The notes under the pieces: generated by a model
What the model was told of the DNA's origin: nothing
Databases searched by the model: none
Seen by the model: the letters and a program-made list of their open reading frames with translations, nothing else
Shown: piece after piece, positions 55,697 to 64,000 of the stretch
How the letters are laid out: every line of letters begins with the position of its first letter
How positions within the stretch are numbered: the stretch's first letter is position 1
Assembly (NCBI RefSeq): GCF_022809355.1
Contig: NZ_JAKZMM010000015.1
Location: 25,283-89,282, forward strand
Reading direction: 5' to 3'
Length of the DNA stretch: 64,000 bases
Source of the DNA: Parabacteroides faecalis
Lineage (GTDB): Bacteria; Bacteroidota; Bacteroidia; Bacteroidales; Tannerellaceae
Translations under genes and position numbers: made by a program

Positions 55697-56425
55697 TCAG
55701 GCGGGTAGTGGCTTTAGCAAACGCTTGAATTGTTCCGGCTTGTCGTTCAGGATCAAAGTATCTGGGAAATCTACTTCTTGTAACAAAGGATAGATGTGAT
55801 CATATTGGGCAATAGAAAAGGAGATGTGAGCATCACTACCCAAGATAACCGGTACTTCGTATTGCTTGCAAAGTCGGAGAATTTCGAGGTTGTTGTCGTG
55901 TGCCTTGACTTTGTGGCGTACCGGATTCAGCGAACTATTATTAATTTCCAATAAAGTGCCGGTTTCTTTGGCTGCCAGAACAATAGGTTCAAACAGTAAA
56001 TCGGCTGTTCCGTCTCCCGGATGACTGATGATCTGTACGTATGGATGACGGATGGCTCCTAGCATCGCAGAGGTATTCTGTTCGATGGTTCCGTTTTGGT
56101 AGCATAAGGAATGGATACCGGCAATGCGTATGTCGAGCATCTTCCAGTAAAACTCTTCCAAGTCAATATGGCCTTCGTAGTCCAGAATATTCAATTCGGC
56201 TCCTAACAATAGTTCGACACCATACATTTTCCGGGGTACGACATGCAGATTTCGGAAGTAAATCGGGCTGCATGTGCCTGGAATGCCTGGTGCGTGTTCT
56301 GTAATTCCCAAGATCTGTAATCCTTTTTCGGCAGCGGCATGAACCATTTCCTGCAGACTGCTGAAGGCATGTCCGCTGGCGATGGTATGTGTATGAACAT
56401 CCAGTAGTATATGTTCGGGTTTCAT
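55697..56425 (-). CDS. PHP-domain phosphatase (YcdX-like)
   Basis: A 242-residue metal-dependent phosphoesterase. The PHP metal ligands appear as LLDVHTHTIASGHAF at the N-terminus, GITEHAPGIPG, then LLLGAELNILD, IAGIHSL, IISHPGDG and VPVILGSDAHISF. This is the E. coli YcdX branch, with a trinuclear site. The natural substrate is not known. The gene lies downstream of an MFS carrier with an 84-bp gap that holds a hairpin. Confidence 0.88.
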   Translation of the reverse strand: MKPEHILLDVHTHTIASGHAFSSLQEMVHAAAEKGLQILGITEHAPGIPGTCSPIYFRNLHVVPRKMYGVELLLGAELNILDYEGHIDLEEFYWKMLDIRIAGIHSLCYQNGTIEQNTSAMLGAIRHPYVQIISHPGDGTADLLFEPIVLAAKETGTLLEINNSSLNPVRHKVKAHDNNLEILRLCKQYEVPVILGSDAHISFSIAQYDHIYPLLQEVDFPDTLILNDKPEQFKRLLKPLPA

Positions 56426-56445
56426 TTCGTTTGAGTTAAAATGGC

Positions 56446-56478
56446 AGACGCAGACCTGTGTTTCATGGCCTGCGTCTT
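56446..56478 (-). terminator. Possible terminator after the MFS gene
   Basis: AGACGCAG pairs with CTGCGTCT around a long loop. On the minus strand it runs into CCATTTTAAC, so the T-tract is weak. Confidence 0.5.
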
Positions 56479-56509
56479 TATCTGAATGAAATAAAGTAAA
56501 ATCAATAGC

Positions 56510-57868
56510 TTATTGCTTGATGTTGGGTAATTCCAGACCGTATCCTTTTTTCTTGTCTTCGCGTTTCAACATCAAGGCAATGAATAAGGCTACGATACCA
56601 AAGCAACAGAAGATGACCATGGGTAACGTATAATCGTAGGCCGGACCACCGTTGGTTGTATCCAGTTTACAATAGGTATCCAGTACCCAACCAATCAATG
56701 CCGGAACGCCCATCAATCCCCAATTCTGTACCCAGAAAATCAAGGCATAGGCTGTACCTAATTGCTTTTCCGGAATGATTTTCGGAACAGAAGGCCACAT
56801 GGCTGACGGAACCAGTGAGAAGGCTATACCCAATACGATCATTACCAGTGTAGCAAACCACCATTCGTTTAAGATAGGCAGGGCAAACAGCAAGTGTACA
56901 CCGATTAACATGATAGCACCGATGATCATAATAGTAGCTCCTTTTCCTTTCCGGTCATACAGATTACCGAAGAACGGAGTAAGGAAAAGTGTTCCCAACG
57001 GCAACAGACTTGGAATGAATCCGGCCAGTTCCTGTTCAACGTGGTATTTATTTACCATCAGGTCGGTTGCATACTTGATGAATGGGAAAACAGCTGAATA
57101 GAATAAGACGCACAGCAAGGCTATCAACCAGAATCCTTTGTTCTTGATGATGAGGAATACATCCGACATACGGAACGGTTCTTCTTTTTCTTCCTCTTCG
57201 GCGCTCATCGAAGCTTCCAGTTTGCGGTCCATTACAATGTAAACCATGTATGAAATCGTACCGATACAAAGCATGATCAGACAAAGCAATACTGGAGCAG
57301 AAACGCTCTGGAAGTATTTGGCGAAAGGAACGGTTACAGCCATAGCCAACATGGTTCCGATACGGGCTGTTGCCATTTCCAATCCCATGGCCAAAGCTAA
57401 TTCTTTCCCTTTAAACCATTTTACGATAACTTTGGATACGGTAATACCGGCAATTTCCACGCCGACACCGAAGATAGCGTAACCTAGAGAGGCCAGGGCA
57501 ACTTGCGCTTTCCACCCAAAGATAGTTCCTTCTGCTCCGATAAGTCCTGCCACGGCAGCATACTTGATAGCACAACCTACCAGCATTAAGATACAAGATC
57601 CCATACCGGTAAAGCGTACACCCATCTTGTCCAAAATCATACCTCCGAAGATCAACATCAGGAAGAATACATTAAACCAGCCATAAGCACTGGTAAAGAT
57701 ACCGAAGTCGGTACTGGTCCATGCCAGTTCTTCTTCGAGCATGGGTTTGAGTGGCGACATAACGTCTGTCAGAAAATATCCGCAGAGCATGGTGAAAGCC
57801 ACAATTGCTAAGGCGGTCCAACGAGCCGCCTTCGAATCACTTAGTTTTCTTTGAATCTGTTCTGTCAT
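56510..57868 (-). CDS. MFS transporter
   Basis: A 452-residue carrier with about 12 hydrophobic helices in two halves separated by a charged loop (MSAEEEEKEEPFRMSDVF, about residue 225). The N-half MFS loop motif appears as GGMILDKMGVRFTGMGS. The C-half shows FFGNLYDRKGKGATIM. The sequence contains LAMGLEMATARIGTMLAMAV in the fifth helix. No residue pattern I know gives the substrate; sugar phosphate, dicarboxylate or peptide transport are all possible. It lies 8 bp downstream of folC on the same strand, suggesting co-transcription. Confidence 0.88.
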   Translation of the reverse strand: MTEQIQRKLSDSKAARWTALAIVAFTMLCGYFLTDVMSPLKPMLEEELAWTSTDFGIFTSAYGWFNVFFLMLIFGGMILDKMGVRFTGMGSCILMLVGCAIKYAAVAGLIGAEGTIFGWKAQVALASLGYAIFGVGVEIAGITVSKVIVKWFKGKELALAMGLEMATARIGTMLAMAVTVPFAKYFQSVSAPVLLCLIMLCIGTISYMVYIVMDRKLEASMSAEEEEKEEPFRMSDVFLIIKNKGFWLIALLCVLFYSAVFPFIKYATDLMVNKYHVEQELAGFIPSLLPLGTLFLTPFFGNLYDRKGKGATIMIIGAIMLIGVHLLFALPILNEWWFATLVMIVLGIAFSLVPSAMWPSVPKIIPEKQLGTAYALIFWVQNWGLMGVPALIGWVLDTYCKLDTTNGGPAYDYTLPMVIFCCFGIVALFIALMLKREDKKKGYGLELPNIKQ

Positions 57869-57876
57869 AATTATTA

Positions 57877-59193
57877 TTATTTTTGATTATTGGCAGTTGG
57901 TTGAAAAAGCGGATAGGCATCCGCTACGATAAATGTACTTCCTCCGATAAAGATGAAATCGTCAGTCTGGGCTTCTTCTAAAGCAGAATGGACAGCTGCT
58001 TCAACCGTAGGATAAACATTTCCGTTTAAGCCGTGTTGTCGGGCCAGTTTGGCAAACTCTTCAGCCGGAAGTGCCCGGGCAATTGAGGCTTGGGTAAAAT
58101 AATACGTTGCATTTTTCGGCATCAATGCTAAAACACCGTTGATGTCTTTATCGTTGACCATACCGACGATCATCCGTAACTGGTGGCAACGTTCGATTTG
58201 ATTATTGAGTTGTTTGGAAAGGATTTCCCATCCGCCGGTATTATGACCGGTATCACATACGACGCGAGGTGATGTATGTACGGTCTGCCAGCGTCCCATC
58301 AGTCCGGTTAATTCTACAACATGAGCAAAGGCCTCTTCGATATTTTGGGGCGAGATATGAACGCCTCTCGTTCTTAATACATCCACCGCTGTTAAGACGG
58401 TGGTTGCATTCCGTGCTTGAGCCAGTCCTCCCAATTCACCTATAATAACATCGAAGTTTTTCGTTACAAAACGCCATTTCGAATCGTCTCCTAACAGAAA
58501 ATCGATGATCGGCTTTATTTCTGTGGATGCATACAAGGGGGCATTCACTTGGGCAGCTTTGTCCTTGAATACTTGCATGACACTGGGTTGTTCTACGTCT
58601 CCGATAACAACCGGGACTTCCGGTTTGATAATACCTGCCTTTTCCGAAGCAATGGCTTCTAAGGTATTTCCCAGGAACTGTGTATGATCCATACTGATAT
58701 TGGTGATCACACTCAGGATAGGCGTAATAATATTGGTACTATCGAGCCGTCCGCCTAAACCGACTTCGATTACGGCGAAGTCAACATGTTGATCACGAAA
58801 ATAATCGAAAGCCAGGCTGGATGTCAATTCGAAGAAAGAAGGTTGTAAGGGTTCGAATACCGGACGATACCGTTCGACAAACCGGATTACGTAGTCTTCG
58901 GATATCATTTTTCCGTTCACTCGGATTCGTTCTCTGAAATCAACCAGGTGAGGAGAGGTAAACAAGCCGACTGTATAACCGGCCTCTTGCAGAATGGCTG
59001 CCAGTAAATGACTGGTTGAACCTTTGCCATTGGTCCCTGCAACATGAATAGTCTTATAATCTTTGTGGGGATTTCCCAGATAATCATCTAATGCTTTACT
59101 GGTTCCTAATCCGGGTTTATAGGCGGAAGCTCCGCTGTGCTGAAAAACCGGAATGCTGGTGAACAAGTAATGCAATGTCTCTTCGTAAGTCAT
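57877..59193 (-). CDS. folC: Bifunctional folylpolyglutamate synthase/dihydrofolate synthase
   Basis: Adds glutamate to dihydropteroate and to folates. It starts TYEETLHYLFTSIPVFQHSG and has the ATP loop HVAGTNGKGSTSHLLAAIL. Then come GLFTSPHLVDFRERIRVNG, VIEVGLGGRLDSTNIITP and TNISMDHTQFLGNTLEAIAS with EKAGIIKPEVP. The C-domain includes VVCDTGHNTGGWEIL. The frame is open from 59370, but the ATG at 59193 matches the family start and leaves room for divergent promoters (TACTTTTG on minus at 59215-59222). Length 438 is normal. Confidence 0.95.
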   Translation of the reverse strand: MTYEETLHYLFTSIPVFQHSGASAYKPGLGTSKALDDYLGNPHKDYKTIHVAGTNGKGSTSHLLAAILQEAGYTVGLFTSPHLVDFRERIRVNGKMISEDYVIRFVERYRPVFEPLQPSFFELTSSLAFDYFRDQHVDFAVIEVGLGGRLDSTNIITPILSVITNISMDHTQFLGNTLEAIASEKAGIIKPEVPVVIGDVEQPSVMQVFKDKAAQVNAPLYASTEIKPIIDFLLGDDSKWRFVTKNFDVIIGELGGLAQARNATTVLTAVDVLRTRGVHISPQNIEEAFAHVVELTGLMGRWQTVHTSPRVVCDTGHNTGGWEILSKQLNNQIERCHQLRMIVGMVNDKDINGVLALMPKNATYYFTQASIARALPAEEFAKLARQHGLNGNVYPTVEAAVHSALEEAQTDDFIFIGGSTFIVADAYPLFQPTANNQK

Positions 59194-59274
59194 TTGTTTA
59201 TTATTTATAAAGGGCAAAAGTAGCGAATTTAATTCATATCTTTGCAGCCCGATTATAAAAAGGAGATAAGATAA

Positions 59275-59529
59275 ATGGAAAAACAACGAATTACGTACAT
59301 TCCTCAAGGAGGAGTTTGTTCTAAGATGATGATTGTGGATATTGCTGATGGCAAGATTGAGAATGCACAAGTGATTGGCGGATGCGATGGCAACCGGCAG
59401 GGCATGTGTGCCTTGTTAAAAGGTATGTCGGTAGAAGAAGCAATCCGTCGGATTGAAGGCATTGACTGCCATGGCCGAGGCACTTCTTGTCCCGACCAGA
59501 TGGCTCAAGCCTTGAAGCAGGCACGCTAA
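59275..59529 (+). CDS. TSCPD-domain protein (TIGR03905-like)
   Basis: An 84-residue protein that is almost entirely a TSCPD domain: ITYIPQGGVCSKMMIVDIAD, VIGGCDGNRQGMCALLKGMS, ending with GIDCHGRGTSCPDQMAQALK. The conserved Cys/Gly positions and the terminal TSCPDQ motif are present. The same domain ends vitamin-B12-dependent ribonucleotide reductases; free-standing copies are common in anaerobes and of unknown role. TATCTTTG at 59237-59244 is its likely -7 element, overlapping the folC upstream region. Confidence 0.85.
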   Translation: MEKQRITYIPQGGVCSKMMIVDIADGKIENAQVIGGCDGNRQGMCALLKGMSVEEAIRRIEGIDCHGRGTSCPDQMAQALKQAR

Positions 59530-59545
59530 GACAGCGTGAACCTGC

Positions 59546-60367
59546 TTATTGAATAAACTGAGTGGCGTAAGCTTTTTCCAGCTTCGGGTAATCTGTCTGG
59601 TATTTCTCCGTGACGTCTTCCTTTAATCCGTAAACCAGACTGTCTGTGTTGGCAGACAAACTCCATTCATCGTAATCAGCTGAAGTAATCGTCTGCGCTG
59701 TACCTGAAACAGACAGGGCATAATAGAATTTTTCTCCGGATGTCAGCTGGATACTTAATTGCTGATAGGTCTTTCCGTTTTCATCGTATTTGACTTCCCG
59801 TCGGAATGTTCCTTTCTGAGCCTGCACAGTTGAGGATGGATAAATGATAACTTCACCTTCTGTACTGTCGGGCACCATGTAAGAGAAGAAATATTCTCCG
59901 TCGAGGCTGACAGGCATACTCTTCAGTATTCTTTCGCTCAGCTCTCTTTCTTCTTTTTGGGTAATCTCGTCTCCAATCACTTCTCCTCTTAGGCCAATGA
60001 CATGGAAAGAACGGGAAGGATAAGCTACTTTTATCTTCAGAAAATAAACATGCGACTTGGCATCCCGTATGGAAATGATGGATTCTCCTTGGAGCAAGGG
60101 TTTAAAGGTGAGCGTAGAGTTTCCTTCGATGACTTCCACGACTTCTTTATTGCTGTTCTCGATCGTGAACGGTGTTTCTGCTCCGTAGATGTAATAGGAT
60201 TCTCCTTCGCTGAAAGGCGAAAGTTGCAAGGTATAATCAGAACTGATGGGTTCTTGGTTTTCATCAGTTGGCGTTAATCGGATGGATTCGTCGTCATCAC
60301 CACAAGCCGACAGGCAGCAGGCGCTGATTGTCAGCATACACATCATAAGCCATTTCATTGTTTTCAT
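59546..60367 (-). CDS. Hypothetical lipoprotein
   Basis: The 273-residue product is exported and lipid-anchored (ISACCLSACGDDDES, lipobox LSAC followed by acidic residues, a typical Bacteroidales surface-export context). The body is beta-rich. Residues 40-115 look like one Ig/BIG-type domain (FTIENSNKEVVEVIEGNSTL, GESIISIRDAKSHVYFLKIK). The C-terminal part contains GEKFYYALSVSGTAQTITSA. I do not recognise the family. It is convergent with the TSCPD gene and separated from copA by a hairpin. Confidence 0.7.
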   Translation of the reverse strand: MKTMKWLMMCMLTISACCLSACGDDDESIRLTPTDENQEPISSDYTLQLSPFSEGESYYIYGAETPFTIENSNKEVVEVIEGNSTLTFKPLLQGESIISIRDAKSHVYFLKIKVAYPSRSFHVIGLRGEVIGDEITQKEERELSERILKSMPVSLDGEYFFSYMVPDSTEGEVIIYPSSTVQAQKGTFRREVKYDENGKTYQQLSIQLTSGEKFYYALSVSGTAQTITSADYDEWSLSANTDSLVYGLKEDVTEKYQTDYPKLEKAYATQFIQ

Positions 60368-60391
60368 AAACGAATTTATTTTATATGAATA

Positions 60392-60426
60392 ATGGTGTCA
60401 AAGATAGAATGTTTTCTTTGACACCA
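60392..60426 (-). terminator. Hairpin downstream of copA
   Basis: GGTGTCAAAG pairs with CTTTGACACC around a 10-nt AT-rich loop. It lies between the copA stop and the lipoprotein start; no long T-run follows. Confidence 0.6.
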
Positions 60427-60479
60427 TCCCGATTTAGCTTATTTTAAGCTATGTGTTCTTGCCGACTGTTTTTCCTGTT

Positions 60480-62933
60480 TTACTTTTCATGAATCGTATA
60501 GCCGTCGTCGGTCAGTACGGCTTGCAATTCATCCAGCGTCTTTTCTCCTTGCGTAAATTCAATGGTAGCTACCGGTGGATTCAATGAGACCGAAGCTTGT
60601 ACACCTTCCAGTTGATTTAAACTCTTTTCTGCACGCATGCGGCAATGGTTGCACATCATGCCTTCAATTACATACTCTTTTTTCATCGTTGTTGAATTTG
60701 TATTTATAGAATCATTTGTTTGTATCTTTTTTCTTTTCAGCCGCAGACTGTTGCTGACGACGCTTACGCTGCTCATGGCCATGGCGGCTCCGGCAATCAT
60801 CGGGTTGAGCAGGAAACCATTGATCGGATATAAAATACCGGCGGCAACCGGAATGGCAATCAGGTTATAGATGAAAGCCCAGAACAGATTCTGACGGATG
60901 GTTTGTACCGTCAGGCGAGAAAGCTGGATAGCTTCCGGAATCTTCTGCAAATCGGAAGAGATGATGGTCATTTGTGCTACATCAATGGCAATGTCACTTC
61001 CTTGTCCCATGGCAATGCTCAGATCGGATTGGGCTAATGCGGCGCTGTCGTTGATGCCGTCGCCTATCATGGCCACTTGTTTCCCTTCTTGCTGCAGCTG
61101 CTTGACGAAGTCGGCCTTTCCCTGTGGTGTCATGCCTGCCTGATAATGCCGGATACCGACTTGCTCGGCAATTGCCTTGGCCGTTGTCGCCTGGTCTCCA
61201 GTCAGCATCCATACCTGAATTCCCATTTCTTGTAAAGTATGAATGGCGTTGATGGAAGTAGGTTTGATCCGGTCTGTAATGGCTGCAACAGCCAATGCCT
61301 GTTTTGAATCGGCCAACCAGATAACCGTTTTCGAGGCTTGAGCCAGTTCGTCTGCCCGTTTTTGCAGGAACGGGTCGATAGAAATATTAGCTTCGAGCAA
61401 CAGATTTTTATTTCCGGCCCGGTAAAGGACGCCGTCGATGACGCCCATGACTCCTTTTCCCGTCAGACTTTCGAAGGATGTTACTGGAAAAACCTCTGTG
61501 TTCAAATACCGGCAGACGGCATCAGCCAACGGATGTTCCGAATGTTTTTCCAGTGAATGGAAGACGGCAGGTAAAGGTTCTTGACCGGGCAGCCATACCA
61601 GATCGGTTACTACGGGTTTGCCTTCTGTGATGGTTCCGGTCATGTCGAGCAGGATCGTATCCACCTTGCGGGCCGATTCAAGACTTTCGGCGTTTTGGAT
61701 CAGGATACCGGATTCGGCTCCTTTCCCGATGCCGACCATAATAGCTGTCGGCGTTGCCAGTCCCAATGCACACGGACAAGCGATAATCAGCACAGTAACT
61801 GCTGCCAGCAGTCCGTGTGTAAAGCCTTCGGTTGGAGCCCATACATACCAGGCGATGAATGTAAGTAACGAAAGCGTGAGGATGGCAGGTACAAAGATCG
61901 CAGCTATCTTATCGACCAGCCGTTGAACAGGAGCTTTACTGCCTTGTGCTTCTTGTACCAGTCGGATGATATGGGCCAGTAGGGTTTCGTGTCCTACTTT
62001 TTCTGCCTGGAAGGTAAAACTTCCTTTCTGATTGATGGTACCCGTATAAACTTTATCTCCTTTCCGTTTGGCTACCGGAACCGGTTCTCCGCTCAACATA
62101 CTTTCGTCTATGTAAGATTCTCCTTCCAGCAGTATACCATCTACGGCTATTTTCTCGCCGGGTTTGACCAAGATATGGTCGCCTTTGCCGATCTTTTCCA
62201 CCGGAACGCTCTCTGTTTTTCCATCGGATAGAAGACGATTCACCATTTTCGGTTGCAGATTCATCAGCTTCCGGATGGCAGTCGATGTCTGGTTCTTGGC
62301 TCGGGCTTCAAGTAGTCTGCCTAATAAGATAAAGGCAATGATCACACTGGCCGCTTCAAAATAGACATGCGGTTCGACGCCTCGTTGTTCCCAAAATTCC
62401 GGAAAGAAAAGATTGAAGAGGCTGAACAGGTAAGCAATCCCGGTACTGTTGGCTACCAGTGTATCCATATTGGCCGACCGGTGCTTCAGTTGTTGCCAGG
62501 CATGGATGAAGAAGTCGCGCCCCAACCAGAAAACAACCGGCGTAGAAAGAAGCCAGGCGATATATCCGGCATAAGGCATATCCATGAAAAACATACTGAT
62601 CACGGCTACCGGAAAGGCCAGAAGAATGGCTCCGATGGTTTTCCGCTTGAGTTTCTGGTAATCCAGGTTTCGGATTTGTTCGGCTTCTTCGGCTGTTTCT
62701 TCTTCCTTGCCGACCAGCAGATCATATCCGGCATCTTGTACGGCTTTCCGCAAGGCTTCCGGCGAACAGACGAGCGGATCATATTCCACCGTCGCCGTTG
62801 CTGCTGCATAATTCACCTGTGCCTGACTGACACCTGCCTGCTGATTCAGGGTTTTGTCCACCCGATTGGCACATGCCGCACAACTCATTCCCATCACCGG
62901 GAAAGTAGCTGTTGTTGTTTTCGTATTCGTCAT
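60480..62933 (-). CDS. copA: Copper-translocating P1B-type ATPase CopA with fused C-terminal CopZ domain
   Basis: Exports Cu(I) from the cytoplasm with ATP. Order of parts (817 residues from the ATG at 62933): HMA domain with MSCAAC at about 16-20; membrane helices; actuator domain with MLSGEP; the metal-site CPC in [14 protein letters not shown] at 386-388; P-domain Asp430; N-domain HP motif (SEHPLADAV, His467); [14 protein letters not shown]; and [10 protein letters not shown] at 624. Two oddities stand out. The phosphorylation loop reads DMTGT, not the near-invariant DKTGT. And after the last helix the frame passes through a low-complexity linker ([11 protein letters not shown]) into a complete second HMA domain, [20 protein letters not shown] (residues 750-817), which looks like a free CopZ chaperone with its own ATG at 60686. 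The frame upstream of 62933 is not family-like. Confidence 0.93.
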   Translation of the reverse strand: MTNTKTTTATFPVMGMSCAACANRVDKTLNQQAGVSQAQVNYAAATATVEYDPLVCSPEALRKAVQDAGYDLLVGKEEETAEEAEQIRNLDYQKLKRKTIGAILLAFPVAVISMFFMDMPYAGYIAWLLSTPVVFWLGRDFFIHAWQQLKHRSANMDTLVANSTGIAYLFSLFNLFFPEFWEQRGVEPHVYFEAASVIIAFILLGRLLEARAKNQTSTAIRKLMNLQPKMVNRLLSDGKTESVPVEKIGKGDHILVKPGEKIAVDGILLEGESYIDESMLSGEPVPVAKRKGDKVYTGTINQKGSFTFQAEKVGHETLLAHIIRLVQEAQGSKAPVQRLVDKIAAIFVPAILTLSLLTFIAWYVWAPTEGFTHGLLAAVTVLIIACPCALGLATPTAIMVGIGKGAESGILIQNAESLESARKVDTILLDMTGTITEGKPVVTDLVWLPGQEPLPAVFHSLEKHSEHPLADAVCRYLNTEVFPVTSFESLTGKGVMGVIDGVLYRAGNKNLLLEANISIDPFLQKRADELAQASKTVIWLADSKQALAVAAITDRIKPTSINAIHTLQEMGIQVWMLTGDQATTAKAIAEQVGIRHYQAGMTPQGKADFVKQLQQEGKQVAMIGDGINDSAALAQSDLSIAMGQGSDIAIDVAQMTIISSDLQKIPEAIQLSRLTVQTIRQNLFWAFIYNLIAIPVAAGILYPINGFLLNPMIAGAAMAMSSVSVVSNSLRLKRKKIQTNDSINTNSTTMKKEYVIEGMMCNHCRMRAEKSLNQLEGVQASVSLNPPVATIEFTQGEKTLDELQAVLTDDGYTIHEK

Positions 62934-63082
62934 AGAAAATTCTGTTTGTCTGATTCCGAAAACAAAATTAGTATGAACAATCCGTAGGGGCTTTATAGAA
63001 TTTTGGATAGATTTTATAGGATTTGAATGCCCAGACCGGAATGCCGGGCGGAAATAAATCATCCTTCTGTTCCCGACTGTTT

Positions 63083-63691
63083 CTATATTTGGTCCAGCGG
63101 TTTGCGCATTCCGCCTTCCTGCTGCTTGAATTGGGTAGGAGTCATGCCGGTTACGCTTTTGAACTGAGCACTCAGATGAGCCGTACTTGAATAGTTCAGA
63201 AGCAGGGCTATTTCACTTAATGAAAGTTCGTTGTAGGCCAACAGCTCTTTGACCCGTTCGATCTTCTGATGAATGAAATATTTCTCGATGGTGATTCCAC
63301 ATACTTCCGGGAAGAGCTTGCTCAGGAAACTGTAGTCGTGATGGCATTGCTCTACCAAAAAGTCGGACAGATTTACTTTCAGCTCATTGTTCTCCTGATG
63401 AACCAGTTCGATAATGCTCCGTTTGATCTGTTCGACAAGCTGTTGCCGCTGGTCTTCCAGCAGTTCAAACCCGATAGACTCCAGTTCGCGTTGCAAAGTG
63501 ATTTTTTGTTGATCTTTCAACGGTTGTTTCAGCCAGACTTCTCCTAATTCCACAGAAAGATAAGGTATCTCCAGTCTGTCGAGTATTTGCCGGACAGCCA
63601 TGATACACCGCGGACAAACCATATTCTTGATATGAATCCGGTTCTTATCCGCCTCTTCCGGAGTATTTTGTTTCGTTTTTGGATCTGTCAT
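63083..63691 (-). CDS. AraC-type regulator with N-terminal HMA-like metal-binding domain
   Basis: A 202-residue regulator. Residues 16-80 resemble a heavy-metal-associated fold with the CxxC in [20 protein letters not shown]. The C-terminal 110 residues are an AraC domain: [79 protein letters not shown]. The link between the two is helical. It lies 149 bp upstream of copA in the same direction. The natural reading is a sensor that binds Cu(I) through CxxC and switches on copA, which is an inference from context. The minus-strand TATCTTTA just upstream is a near-consensus -7 word. Confidence 0.87.
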   Translation of the reverse strand: MTDPKTKQNTPEEADKNRIHIKNMVCPRCIMAVRQILDRLEIPYLSVELGEVWLKQPLKDQQKITLQRELESIGFELLEDQRQQLVEQIKRSIIELVHQENNELKVNLSDFLVEQCHHDYSFLSKLFPEVCGITIEKYFIHQKIERVKELLAYNELSLSEIALLLNYSSTAHLSAQFKSVTGMTPTQFKQQEGGMRKPLDQI

Positions 63692-63794
63692 GCCTCTACC
63701 TTTTTCGTGAAACCGGAGGTAAAGATAGTAATTTTATCGGATGGTTATTCTTCAGACTTGCATGGAAGATACAGAAAACCCGTTTACTTTTTAT

Positions 63795-63882
63795 CGTTCC
63801 ACCCGGGTGGAACGATCGTCTCACCTATGTGGAACGATCGTATCACAAGGGTGAAACGGTCGTATCACAGAGGTGAAACGAT
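63795..63882. repeat. Tandem array F: four 22-bp palindromic units
   Basis: Units start at 63795, 63817, 63839 and 63861, exactly 22 bp apart. The first, CGTTCCACCCGGGTGGAACG plus AT, holds a perfect palindrome GTTCCACCCGGGTGGAAC. The others (for example CGTATCACAAGGGTGAAACG plus GT) are decayed versions. It lies 104 bp upstream of the copper-type AraC gene. Confidence 0.87.
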
Positions 63883-63907
63883 ATAAATCTGTCATTTAAC
63901 GGATTTA

Positions 63908-64000
63908 GTTGACTTAAAATCTCTTTATAAATAAAAGGGGTTGACTCTAGTTTAACTTATTTATATACTGAGTTGACTCATATTTTTGTTAATCACTCAA
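63908..64000. repeat. Repeat G: GTTGACT at exact 32-bp spacing
   Basis: GTTGACT occurs at 63908, 63940 and 63972, exactly 32 bp apart (about three helical turns). Sequence between the copies is AT-rich and not conserved. The set may continue past the right edge. Confidence 0.65.

Overview
The window looks like a chromosomal segment of an anaerobic gut-type Bacteroidales bacterium, most likely Parabacteroides or a close relative. The signs are start codons without Shine-Dalgarno sequences, promoters of the TTTG-N19/20-TAnnTTTG type, a type III glutamine synthetase, LL-diaminopimelate aminotransferase (DapL), a T9SS-type C-terminal sorting domain, a hybrid two-component system, a BspA-type leucine-rich-repeat remnant and many lipoproteins. 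The genus is an inference; no rRNA gene or marker set is present to settle it.

Layout. 1-5.1 kb: start of a LysM protein, then a T9SS-sorted surface protein, a lytic transglycosylase, yicC, gmk, a tiny membrane protein and nadD in one direction. 5.2-10.5 kb: a GH3 glycosidase lipoprotein, then a Tat-exported aldo/keto reductase, an exported flavodoxin and a NimA-like flavoprotein. 10.6-20.6 kb: an accessory block, all on the minus strand: TMEM43-family membrane protein, parallel beta-helix protein, DUF805 protein, TPR-type hybrid two-component regulator, HtpX protease, a broken BspA-like gene, a 17-residue-repeat exported protein and the debris of a second hybrid regulator, ended by tRNA-Lys. 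21-28.6 kb: menB, ridA, rlmB, phosphoglucomutase, an M23 peptidase, tRNA-Leu and pncB. 28.6-34 kb: FKBP isomerase, an unknown winged-helix-like protein boxed between two repeat arrays, a BlaI/M56-TonB pair with a clear operator region, and a FadL-type porin. 34-39 kb: queC-queF, a DUF1080 hydrolase, proS and a PfkB kinase. 39.4-52 kb: nitrogen and lysine/peptidoglycan block: glutamine synthetase III, dapL, dapF, gltB, gltD, asnB. 52-55.6 kb: Nudix-type regulator, xylulokinase and a TlpA-like lipoprotein. 55.7-64 kb: PHP phosphatase, MFS carrier, folC, a TSCPD protein, a lipoprotein, and a copper block (CopA with a fused CopZ, plus an AraC regulator with a metal-binding-like N-terminus).

The most unusual structure lies outside the genes. 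Six intergenic regions carry short degenerate tandem arrays whose period is 21-22 bp (two helical turns), or 41 bp in one case. Sequence differs from array to array, except that two arrays 39 kb apart share one unit. A further set of GTTGACT words sits at exact 32-bp spacing at the right edge. Other points worth a second look are a Lys-to-Met change in the otherwise invariant DKTGT phosphorylation motif of CopA, the CopA-CopZ fusion, two kinds of gene debris in the accessory block, and three overlapping dyads upstream of the BlaI-type repressor.
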